Shown piece by piece: positions 27,952-35,458 of a DNA stretch of 64,000 nucleotides. The DNA lies in assembly GCF_004345855.1 (NCBI RefSeq), contig NZ_SLXN01000001.1, positions 682,001 to 746,000 of the forward strand, read 5' to 3'. Below the pieces are notes generated by a model. It made no database searches. It saw only the letters and a list, made by a program, of their open reading frames with translations, and was not told the DNA's origin. The translations under genes were made by a program, and so were the position numbers. Source of the DNA: Sphingomonas sp. BK235 (GTDB lineage: Bacteria; Pseudomonadota; Alphaproteobacteria; Sphingomonadales; Sphingomonadaceae). Position 1 is the stretch's first letter, and the number at the start of each line of letters is the position of its first letter.

Positions 27952-30177
27952 GTGAGGGTCGCAGCCGCAGCCAGCATGATCGCGCTGCTCGCGCCGGTGA
28001 ACGTTCTCGCGGCGGAGGACTCGCGCTACGTCTGGCGCAATGTCACGGTGGGTGGCGGCGGCTTCGCGCCGGGCATCGTGTTCAGCCGCGCCGAGCGCGG
28101 GCTCGCCTATCTGCGCACCGACATGGGGGGCGCCTATCGCTGGGACGCCGCCGCGGCGCGCTGGCGGCCGCTGCAGGACGCCAACCCCGAATCGAGCTAC
28201 ATGGGCGTGGAGAGCGTCGCAGCCGACCCGGTCGACCCGGCACTGGTCTATCTCGCGGTCGGGATGAACGCGCGCGGTCCGGCCGCGATCCTGCGCTCGG
28301 CCGACCGCGGCGCGCATTGGCGCACCACCCCCGTGCCGTTCGCGATGGGCGGCAACGAGGACGGGCGCGGGCTGGGCGAGCGGCTCGCGATCGACCCGCA
28401 CGCGCGCGCGACCTTGTTCTTCGGCTCGCGCCACGACGGGCTGTGGCGCAGCGACGACGCGGCGGCGACGTGGCGCAAGGTCGAGCAATTCCCGCTCCCC
28501 GGGCTGGGGCGTCCGACGCGGCCGCGTACCACCCATGGGGGCCTGTCCTTCGTGCTGTTCGACCCGGCGCGGCGCGGTCGGATCGTCGTCGCCAGCGCGG
28601 ATCCGGGCGAGCGCCATCTGTTCCGTTCCGACGACGGCGGCGCGACCTGGGCCGCGATCGCGGGCGGACCGCGCGCCGGGCTGCTGCCGGTCAAGGGCGT
28701 GGTCGGCGGCGACGGGGTGCTGACGATCACCTACAGCGACGCGATCGGCCCCAATGGCGTCAAGGACGGCGCGGTGTGGCGCCACGATCCCGCCACCGGC
28801 GCGTGGCAGGACGTGACGCCGCCGCGCCGCCCGGGCGAGGTGCCGGGCGGGTTCTTCGGCGTCGCGGTGTCCGCGCAGGACCCGCGCGTGATCGCGGTGA
28901 GCACGGTCAACCGCTACCAGCCGGTCGACACGATATGGCGCTCCGCCGACGCGGGCGCGCATTGGGACGAGCTGTGGCGGCGCAGCGCGCGCGACGTGCG
29001 CGCCACGCCCTTCCTCGACTTCGACGGCACGGCCAATTTCGGTCATTGGATCGCGGGGCTCGCGATCGACCCGTTCGACCCGGCGCATGTCGCTTATGTC
29101 ACCGGCGCGACCGTCTATGCCACCCAGGGTTTCGCCGCACCGGGCACGATGCGCTGGGCGCCCTGGACGCGCGGGATCGAGCAGACCGCTATCATCACTT
29201 TGGTCAGCCCCACCGGTGGCGCGCCGCTGGTGTCGGGGTTCGGCGATCTCGGCGGTTTCCGCCACCCCGATCTCACGCGATCGCCGCCGCACGTGCATCG
29301 CACGCCGTTTCTCACCAACACCAACGCGCTCGATTATGCCGGCGCCGCGCCCGCGGTGCTGGTGCGCAGCGGCAACACGCACAAGCCGGTCGTGCCCGAC
29401 ACGTCGCTCGCCTGGTCGCGCGACGGCGGCGCGAGCTGGACGCCGCTCCGTCTGCCCGCCGCGGCGATGGCGCCGCGCGCCGACGGCACGCCCGCGCTGG
29501 CGCAGACCGGCAGCGCCGCGATCACCGTGTCGGCGGACGGCGCCACCTTCGTGGTGGAGACCGAGCAGCCGCTGCTGACGCGCGACCGCGGCGCGAGTTG
29601 GCAGCCGGTCGCCGCCCTCGGCCGCGGGATGCGCGTCACGGCGGACAAGGCCGACCCGCGCCGCTTCTACGCGGTCGACGCCGACAACGGGCGCGTGCTG
29701 CGCAGCGACGACGGCGGCGCGCGCTTTGCCGCAGTAGCGGGCGCGGGGCTGCCGCGTGATCTGAGCGGCGCGCGCGCGATCGGACGCGAGGCGGCCAACC
29801 CCCTGGTGGCGACGCCGGGGCGCGCGGGCGCGCTGTGGCTGCTGCTGGACGGGGCGCTCTATCGCTCGACCGACGCGGGGGAGCGCTGGGCGCGCAGCCC
29901 GGGCGCGATCGCGATCGATCGCTTCGGGCTCGGCAAGGCCGCGCCGGGCGGCGTTTGGCCGGCGCTCTACGCGATCGGCACGGTGGCGGGGGTGCGCGGC
30001 ATCTATCGCTCGACCGATGGCGGGGCGGGCTGGTCGCGGATCAACGACGACGCGAACCGCTGGGGGCTGCGGCTGCGCGTCATCAGCGGCGACCCGCGAC
30101 GCTATGGCCGGGTCTATGTCGGCACCGACGGCCGCGGCATCATGTACGGTGACCAAAGGGGAGGGGAGAAAAGATGA
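27952..30177 (+). CDS. secreted GH74-like xyloglucanase
   Basis: A 741-residue protein with signal peptide (MRVAAAASMIALLAPVNVLA) and two seven-bladed-propeller halves typical of GH74 endo-xyloglucanases. Family marks are VTVGGGGFAPGIVFSRAERGLAYLRTDMGGAYRWD, GNEDGRGLGERLAIDP and WIAGLAIDPFDPAHVAYVTGA, with many Asp-box repeats (RSADRGAHW, RSDDGGATW, RSADAGAHW, RSTDGGAGW). The aspartates in RTDMGG and later propeller are candidate catalytic residues. A GTG at 27952 follows GGGGAGAG closely; an ATG at 27976 is an alternative start. The stop overlaps the GH35-like start, coupling the two genes. Confidence 0.9.
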   Translation: MRVAAAASMIALLAPVNVLAAEDSRYVWRNVTVGGGGFAPGIVFSRAERGLAYLRTDMGGAYRWDAAAARWRPLQDANPESSYMGVESVAADPVDPALVYLAVGMNARGPAAILRSADRGAHWRTTPVPFAMGGNEDGRGLGERLAIDPHARATLFFGSRHDGLWRSDDAAATWRKVEQFPLPGLGRPTRPRTTHGGLSFVLFDPARRGRIVVASADPGERHLFRSDDGGATWAAIAGGPRAGLLPVKGVVGGDGVLTITYSDAIGPNGVKDGAVWRHDPATGAWQDVTPPRRPGEVPGGFFGVAVSAQDPRVIAVSTVNRYQPVDTIWRSADAGAHWDELWRRSARDVRATPFLDFDGTANFGHWIAGLAIDPFDPAHVAYVTGATVYATQGFAAPGTMRWAPWTRGIEQTAIITLVSPTGGAPLVSGFGDLGGFRHPDLTRSPPHVHRTPFLTNTNALDYAGAAPAVLVRSGNTHKPVVPDTSLAWSRDGGASWTPLRLPAAAMAPRADGTPALAQTGSAAITVSADGATFVVETEQPLLTRDRGASWQPVAALGRGMRVTADKADPRRFYAVDADNGRVLRSDDGGARFAAVAGAGLPRDLSGARAIGREAANPLVATPGRAGALWLLLDGALYRSTDAGERWARSPGAIAIDRFGLGKAAPGGVWPALYAIGTVAGVRGIYRSTDGGAGWSRINDDANRWGLRLRVISGDPRRYGRVYVGTDGRGIMYGDQRGGEKR

Positions 30178-31787
30178 TCGGGAGATGGAGCCGGCTGGCG
30201 CTGGCGGCGGCGCTCGGGGCGATGGCGACGGGTGCGGGCGCGGAGCCCTTGCCGCGGCTGGTCACGAACAAGGGGCGCCACGCGCTGCTGGTCGACGGGG
30301 CGCCCTTCCTGATGCTGGGCGCGCAGGTGAACAATTCGAGCAATTACGCCGCCGCGCTGCCGCAGGTGTGGCCGGTGCTGGACCGGATCCACGCCAACAC
30401 CGTCGAGATCCCGATCGCCTGGGAGCAGGTGGAGCCGCGCGAGGGCCAGTTCGACCTGTCGTTTCTCCAGACGCTGCTCGATCAGGCGCGCGCGCACGAC
30501 AAGCGCGTGGTGCTGCTGTGGTTCGGCACCTGGAAGAACACCAACCTGAGCTACACGCCCGACTGGGTGAAGCTCGACAACCGCCGCTTCCCGCGGATGA
30601 AGACGCGTGACGGCAAGGATCATGGCGTGCTGACGCCGCTGTCGCGCACCACGCTGGAGGCGGACCGGCGCGCCTTCGTCAAGGTGATGGAATATCTGCG
30701 CGACCACGATCCGCAGCACACGGTGCTGATGGTCCAGCCGGAGAATGAGACCGGCAGCTATCGCAACCCGCGCGATTACAGCGCGGAGGGCAATCGCCTG
30801 TTCGCCCAGGCCATCCCTGCCGCGCTGGCGAAGAGCACCGGCAAGCGCGGGACCTGGTCACAGGCGTTCGGCGCGCAGGCCGACCGCGCTTTCAACACCT
30901 GGTATGTCGCCTCCTACGTCAACGCCATCGCCGAGGCGGGGAAGCGCGCCAAGCCGCTGCCGATGTACGTCAACGCCGCGCTGGCGGGACCGTCGAACGT
31001 GCCCGATCCCGATGGTGTGGCGAGCGGCGGGCCGCAGCAGGACGTGCTCGACATCTGGAAGGCGGCGGCGCCGTCGATCGATCTCGCGGCCCCCGACATC
31101 TATGACCGCAAGAGCGCCAACGTCATCCAGTATCTCGACAAATATGCGCGCCCCGACAATGCGCTGATGGTGCCGGAGATCGGCAACGCGCGCGAGTTCG
31201 CGCGCTTCTTCTACGCCGCGGTCGGGCGCGGCGCGATCGGCTATGCGCCGTTCGGCATGGACGCGACGGGCTATTTCAACTTCCCGCTCGGGGCCAAGGC
31301 GCTCGACGAGGCGACGCTCGACGCGATCGCGCTGCCTTATGCCGCGATGGGATCGATCATGCGCGACTGGGCGCGGCTCGCGGCCGAGCGCCCGACCTGG
31401 GGCGCGGCCAAGCCCGACGACGGCGCCGCGGTGTCGACCACGCTGGGCGCGTGGAAGATCGCGGCGACCTGGGGCGAGTGGCAGTTCGGCATGCGCGAAT
31501 GGACCTGGCTCAAGGCCGCGCCCGCGCCCTGGGCGGACGAGCCGGTCGGCGGGGTCGCGGTGGCGCAGATCAGCGACGACGAGTTCCTGCTGGTGGGCGA
31601 CCACGCGCGCGTCACCTTCTCCGCGGCGGACGGCGCCAAGGGCATGGTGGTGCGGGTCGAGGAGGGCAGCTTCCGCGACGGTCGCTGGGTGATGTCGCGC
31701 GTGTGGAACGGCGACCAGACCGATTACGGCCTCAACCTGGTCGACAAGCCCCAGGTGCTCAAGGTAACGATGGGGCGCTATCGCTGA
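30174..31787 (+). CDS. GH35-like beta-galactosidase with DUF5597 domain
   Basis: A 537-residue secreted enzyme: signal peptide MIGRWSRLALAAALGAMATG-AGA, then a GH35-type TIM barrel (LMLGAQVNNSSNYAAALPQV, VEIPIAWEQVEPREGQFD, VLLWFGTWKN). The acid/base glutamate is in VQPENETGS and the nucleophile glutamate in LMVPEIGN. The C-terminal 150 residues match DUF5597, found with this GH35 subgroup in Xanthomonas and Caulobacter. ATG overlaps the GH74 stop (ATGA). With GH74 it could remove galactose from xyloglucan side chains. Confidence 0.9.
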   Translation: MIGRWSRLALAAALGAMATGAGAEPLPRLVTNKGRHALLVDGAPFLMLGAQVNNSSNYAAALPQVWPVLDRIHANTVEIPIAWEQVEPREGQFDLSFLQTLLDQARAHDKRVVLLWFGTWKNTNLSYTPDWVKLDNRRFPRMKTRDGKDHGVLTPLSRTTLEADRRAFVKVMEYLRDHDPQHTVLMVQPENETGSYRNPRDYSAEGNRLFAQAIPAALAKSTGKRGTWSQAFGAQADRAFNTWYVASYVNAIAEAGKRAKPLPMYVNAALAGPSNVPDPDGVASGGPQQDVLDIWKAAAPSIDLAAPDIYDRKSANVIQYLDKYARPDNALMVPEIGNAREFARFFYAAVGRGAIGYAPFGMDATGYFNFPLGAKALDEATLDAIALPYAAMGSIMRDWARLAAERPTWGAAKPDDGAAVSTTLGAWKIAATWGEWQFGMREWTWLKAAPAPWADEPVGGVAVAQISDDEFLLVGDHARVTFSAADGAKGMVVRVEEGSFRDGRWVMSRVWNGDQTDYGLNLVDKPQVLKVTMGRYR

Positions 31788-31868
31788 CGGCATCGCCGCC
31801 GCGCCGCACCCGGATGGGACGAAGCGCGCGGCGGCGACCTAGACTTGTGATGGCGGTTGCATTACATA

Positions 31869-31884
31869 CCGGTCGTTATGGAAT
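31869..31884. promoter_or_regulatory. candidate TetR operator overlapping the tetR start codon
   Basis: CATACCGGTCGTTATG/G around the ATG is a 16-base pseudo-palindrome (12 positions symmetric; CATA and TATG ends). Its core TACCGGTCGTTA resembles TACCGTTCGGTA at 32517-32528 on the far side of the gene, suggesting that both bind the encoded regulator. The end coordinates are approximate by one or two bases. Confidence 0.45.
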
Positions 31885-32495
31885 CCACCGCCACCGCCTG
31901 TGCCGCCACCAAGGGACGCCCGCGCGAATTCTGCACCGAGCAGGCGCTCGCCGCCGCGCTCGGCGTGTTCTGGACCAAGGGATATGAGGGCGCCTCGATG
32001 GCGGACCTCACCGGCGCGATGGGGATCACCAAGCCCAGCCTCTACGCCGCGTTCGGCAACAAGGAAGCGCTGTTCCACAAGGCGCTCGACCTCTATGAGG
32101 CGGAGAAGCTGGCGTATACGCGCGAGGCGCTGAACCAGCCCTCCGCGCGCGCGGTGGCGGAATATTTCATGCGCGGCGCGATCGAGGCGCAGTGCAACAG
32201 CGGCGGCCCCAAGGGCTGTCTCGGTGTCATCAGCGCCACCGCCTGCGGCGAGGATGGCAAGTCGATCAAGGACGACGTGATCGCGCGCCGTGCCTCGTCG
32301 CAGGCCGCTCTGGTCGAGCGGTTCGAGCAGGCGCAGCGCGCGGGCGAGTTCCCGGCGCACATCACCCCGCAGGCGCTGTGCCAGTATCTCTACGCCATCC
32401 TGCAGGGGATGGCGGTGCAGGCCGGTTCGGGGGCGACGCGCGCCGAGCTCCTGCAGGTGGTCGACACCAGTCTCGCCCTGTGGCCGACGCGCTGA
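31878..32495 (+). CDS. TetR/AcrR-family transcriptional regulator
   Basis: A 205-residue repressor. The N-terminal DNA-binding domain reads GRPREFCTEQALAAALGVFW, GYEGASMADLTGAMGITKPSLYAAFGNKEALF; the C-terminal ligand domain contains GCLGVISATACG with cysteines, as in a subgroup that senses small electrophiles or lipophilic compounds. I chose the ATG at 31878; an upstream in-frame start lies within the operator-like palindrome. No ribosome binding site is visible, so translation may be leaderless-like or inefficient. The regulated gene may be 32786-33199 or a distant one. Confidence 0.9.
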   Translation: MESTATACAATKGRPREFCTEQALAAALGVFWTKGYEGASMADLTGAMGITKPSLYAAFGNKEALFHKALDLYEAEKLAYTREALNQPSARAVAEYFMRGAIEAQCNSGGPKGCLGVISATACGEDGKSIKDDVIARRASSQAALVERFEQAQRAGEFPAHITPQALCQYLYAILQGMAVQAGSGATRAELLQVVDTSLALWPTR

Positions 32496-32516
32496 GCCGC
32501 TGGTAAGAAAAAACGC

Positions 32517-32528
32517 TACCGTTCGGTA
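32517..32528. promoter_or_regulatory. candidate TetR operator, downstream copy
   Basis: TACCGTTCGGTA has perfect 5-base arms (TACCG/CGGTA) around TT. It stands 9 bases upstream of the -35 element of the promoter at 32538 and 21 bases after the tetR stop, a position suited to control of the following transcript. Confidence 0.5.
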
Positions 32529-32537
32529 CATAAAGCG

Positions 32538-32566
32538 TTGACGCGGCCCGCGCGCCTTTCTATACC
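32538..32566 (+). promoter_or_regulatory. sigma-70-type promoter
   Basis: TTGACG (32538-32543) and TATACC (32561-32566) are separated by exactly 17 bases. The -10 element lies inside a perfect inverted repeat (32557-32580). The first downstream gene with a good ribosome binding site is the tiny frame at 32625, then the 137-residue gene at 32786. Confidence 0.6.
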
Positions 32567-32580
32567 ACACAGTATAGAAA
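32557..32580. promoter_or_regulatory. perfect inverted repeat overlapping -10 element (operator candidate)
   Basis: TTTCTATAC and GTATAGAAA are perfect 9-base inverted arms separated by CACACA. The AT-rich sequence stands out from its very GC-rich surroundings and covers the -10 hexamer and probable start point, as expected for a repressor site. Confidence 0.6.
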
Positions 32581-32624
32581 CGGCGGTGACGCTCCGGCGG
32601 CACCTTCACCGGAGGGACGCCGCG

Positions 32625-32660
32625 ATGGCACGACCGCTCACCCACGCCCCCGCGACCTGA
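32625..32660 (+). CDS. possible 11-residue leader peptide
   Basis: A tiny frame MARPLTHAPAT with a strong GGAGGG eight bases before its ATG, between the promoter at 32538 and the gene at 32786. It might be a leader peptide controlling the downstream gene, or chance. There is no comparative evidence and no clear attenuator structure was worked out. Confidence 0.25.
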   Translation: MARPLTHAPAT

Positions 32661-32785
32661 CCGCGGCACGCGGGTACGCGTCGCTGCTGACGCGGCACCC
32701 TCGCTCTGACCATCATGGTGCTCTCGCCCGGTGCTCGTCGCCGCGGGTCGCTGCGCGCCGCTACGCTCCGAAGGGGAGAGACGAC

Positions 32786-33199
32786 ATGGCCTTCATCGAT
32801 TTCACGTCCGCCATCGGCGGCGCCGCCACGCTCAACGCCGAGCGCCACCTGACTCTGCCGGCTGCCGAGCCCGAGGTGCAGAACGAGCGCGCGTCGCTCA
32901 GCGCGCTGGAATGGCTGGTCGTGTCGCTGGCGCGCCGCGACCGGATCTCGTCGCTGCGCGAGCCCGGCCGGGTCTCGGTCGCGATGGGCGTGCTGTTCGG
33001 CAAGCGTCCCAACCCGCGGCTCGCCGATCCCAAGCTCGAGGCGCTGCGGCGGCTCGCGGTCCATGCCTGGCACCAGGGTTTCGCGGTGCCGGTGAGCGCG
33101 GTGAAGAACTTCCTCGCCGCGGGCTATACCAACGACCATTACGAGCTGCTGCTCGCCAGCATCAGCAGCGCGCGGCTGCGTCGCCCCGACCGGCGCTGA
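32786..33199 (+). CDS. hypothetical protein, 137 residues
   Basis: I do not recognise this protein. It has no signal peptide or membrane segment, is mostly helical in appearance (LEALRRLAVHAWHQGFAVPVSAVKNFLAAGY), and is rich in Ala, Leu and Arg. AAGGGGAGAG before the ATG at 32786 is a good ribosome binding site. It is preceded by about 200 bases of leader carrying a promoter with two operator-like palindromes, so it appears to be a regulated gene. It is convergent with the GGDEF-EAL gene. Confidence 0.75.
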   Translation: MAFIDFTSAIGGAATLNAERHLTLPAAEPEVQNERASLSALEWLVVSLARRDRISSLREPGRVSVAMGVLFGKRPNPRLADPKLEALRRLAVHAWHQGFAVPVSAVKNFLAAGYTNDHYELLLASISSARLRRPDRR

Positions 33200-33207
33200 A
33201 CCCCGGC

Positions 33208-35403
33208 TCAGCCCGCGCCGAGCAGCGCCGCCGCCGCGGCGGCGTCCATCGGTCGCCCGAAGCGAAAGCCCTGCGCATAGGCGCATCCGCGCGCGAGCAG
33301 ATAGTCGGCCTGATCCGCGGTCTCGACCCCTTCGGCGACGACCGCGATGTCGAGCCGTCGCGCCAGCCCCAAGATCGCGTCGACGATCGCGGCGTCGTCC
33401 GGATCGGTGGCGAGATCGGCGACGAAGCTGCGGTCGATCTTGATGACGTCGACCGGAAACTCGCGCAGGTGCTTGAGCGAGGCATAGCCGGTCCCGAAAT
33501 CGTCGAGCGCGATGCTGACGCCGGCGCGGTGGAAGGCGGCCAGCGTGTCGCCCACCGTGTCGGCGTCGCGGCCCAGGAACACCGTCTCGGTCACCTCCAG
33601 CTCGAGCAGCTCGGGCGGCAAAGTGTGACGGCCGAGCTGCTCCATCACCCGGTCGAACAGGTCGTCGCGGCGGAACTCCGCCGGCGAGAGATTGATCGCG
33701 ACGCGCGCCAGCGGCAGCCCCCGCTCGCGCCATCGCACCAGGTCGGCGCAGACGCGCGCGAGCATGCGCTCGCCCAAGGCGCGCGCCGCGGTGAGATCGT
33801 CGAACGCCGCGGCGATCGTGTCCGGTCCCTGGATCCCCAGCGTGTCGTGGCGCCAGCGCAGCAGCGCCTCGAACCCCGCGAGGGTGCCGTCGCCGAGTCG
33901 GACCTTGGGCTGGTAGAAGGGCTCGACCCGCTCGTCGCGCGCGATCCGACGCGCCACCGACAGCATCGACGCGCGCCGCTGCATCCCCGCGCGCATCGCC
34001 GGGCGAAAGGCGGAAAGCTCGCCGCGCGCGTGCGCCTTGCCCGCGTAGAGCGCCATGTCGGCGGCCTTGAGCAACTCGCGCGCGGCGCGACCGTCGCGCG
34101 GGAACAGCGCGGCGCCCGCGGTCGCCTGGCAGTCGAGCGCCATGCCCTCGGCCACGATCGGCTGGCGCAGCGCGCGCAGCGCCGCGGCGATGCAGGCCTG
34201 CGCCGACTCGGGCGTATCGGTCTCGACGATCGCGGCGAACTCGTCGCCTCCCAGCCGCGCCACCACCGCCCCGGCACCGAGCGCGGCGGAGAGCCGCAGC
34301 GCGACGGTGCGCAGCAGCAGGTCGCCGGCGTCATGCCCGATCGTGTCGTTGATCTCCTTGAGATGGTCGACGTCGAACAGGGCGAGCGTGAGCACCGCCG
34401 CCGGATCGCGCTCGCAGCGCGCGATCGCCTCTGCGAGGAGGCGGTTGAACGCGGCGCGGTTGGCGAGCCCGGTGAGCGGGTCGTGTTCCGCGGCGTGGCG
34501 GATGCGCTGCTCGGCGGTGATCTGGTCGGTGACGTCGCGGATGGTGACGAGCACGCGCTCGATCCGGCCGTTGGCGGCGGTGACGCGCCATCCGCCGGTC
34601 TGCATCGAGCGCAGCGCACCGGTGTCGGCGCGACGGATCCGCAGCGTGACGTCGAAGCGGACATCGGCGTCGCCCGCGCCGATCGAGTCGATCAGCCGCT
34701 GCAACACCGGGCGATCCTCCGGCACCACGAGCGCCAGCGCCGTCGCGGGCAGCGCGGGCGTGGCACGATCGAGCCCGAGCATCGCGCGGAAATCGTCGGA
34801 CCATAAGCGCCGGTCGCGCAGCACGTCATAGTCCCAGATGCCGATCCCGGCGGCCTGGGCGGCGAGGCGGAAGCGCTCCTCGCTGGCGAGAAGGGCGCGT
34901 TCGGCACGTTTGCGATCGTCGATGTCCTCGAGCGTGCCGTACCAGGCGACCACCGCGCCACCGGAATCGAGATCGGGCGACGCGCAGGCGCGGAACCAGC
35001 GATAATCGTCCGCGGAGGTGCGCAGCCGATATTCCACGTCCACCGGTGACACGGTCGCGAGCGCGTGCTGCCAGGCGGCGAGCGTCGGTGGCACGTCCTC
35101 GGCGTGGAGCGCGTCGACCCAGCCACTGTCGAGCGCCTTGGCGCGGCTGATCCCGGTGACCGCCTCCCAGCGCGCGCTGACGGTGCGGATCGCGCCGTCG
35201 CGGTCGGCGCTCCAGCTGATGTGGCGCGCGAGTTCGACGCTGGTGCGATAATGGTCGGCCTCACGCTGCGCCGCCGCGGCGGCGAGCGAGCCGGAGTCGG
35301 CGAGCGGGGACACGCCCGCCGCCGCCTGCTCGATCCGCTCCACCCGCCTGGCTCGCTGCACGCTGATGCTCCGCCCGGCACGCCGATCGATCGCGGCGCG
35401 CAT
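33208..35403 (-). CDS. PAS-PAS-GGDEF-EAL cyclic-di-GMP signalling protein
   Basis: A 731-residue cytosolic protein with two PAS domains (about 55-165 and 175-295), a GGDEF domain (300-465; RLGGDEF at 383-389) and an EAL domain (485-725; FEALLRW with E512, DDFGTGYASL, EGVET). Both catalytic signatures are intact, so it could make and break c-di-GMP. No inhibitory-site RxxD is seen before GGDEF. PAS domains may sense redox or small ligands. Cyclic-di-GMP control of exopolysaccharide, encoded 11 kb upstream, is plausible but not shown by sequence. Confidence 0.95.
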   Translation of the reverse strand: MRAAIDRRAGRSISVQRARRVERIEQAAAGVSPLADSGSLAAAAAQREADHYRTSVELARHISWSADRDGAIRTVSARWEAVTGISRAKALDSGWVDALHAEDVPPTLAAWQHALATVSPVDVEYRLRTSADDYRWFRACASPDLDSGGAVVAWYGTLEDIDDRKRAERALLASEERFRLAAQAAGIGIWDYDVLRDRRLWSDDFRAMLGLDRATPALPATALALVVPEDRPVLQRLIDSIGAGDADVRFDVTLRIRRADTGALRSMQTGGWRVTAANGRIERVLVTIRDVTDQITAEQRIRHAAEHDPLTGLANRAAFNRLLAEAIARCERDPAAVLTLALFDVDHLKEINDTIGHDAGDLLLRTVALRLSAALGAGAVVARLGGDEFAAIVETDTPESAQACIAAALRALRQPIVAEGMALDCQATAGAALFPRDGRAARELLKAADMALYAGKAHARGELSAFRPAMRAGMQRRASMLSVARRIARDERVEPFYQPKVRLGDGTLAGFEALLRWRHDTLGIQGPDTIAAAFDDLTAARALGERMLARVCADLVRWRERGLPLARVAINLSPAEFRRDDLFDRVMEQLGRHTLPPELLELEVTETVFLGRDADTVGDTLAAFHRAGVSIALDDFGTGYASLKHLREFPVDVIKIDRSFVADLATDPDDAAIVDAILGLARRLDIAVVAEGVETADQADYLLARGCAYAQGFRFGRPMDAAAAAALLGAG

Positions 35404-35458
35404 GGGGAAAGACGTTACGGCCCAGCTATTTAGAAATGATGGACAGGCGATGCCACGT

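Noticed and set aside
27778..30156. 792-residue antisense frame under the GH74 gene
   Set aside because: Arg/Ala/His-rich composition and full overlap with a well-supported gene; a high-GC shadow frame.
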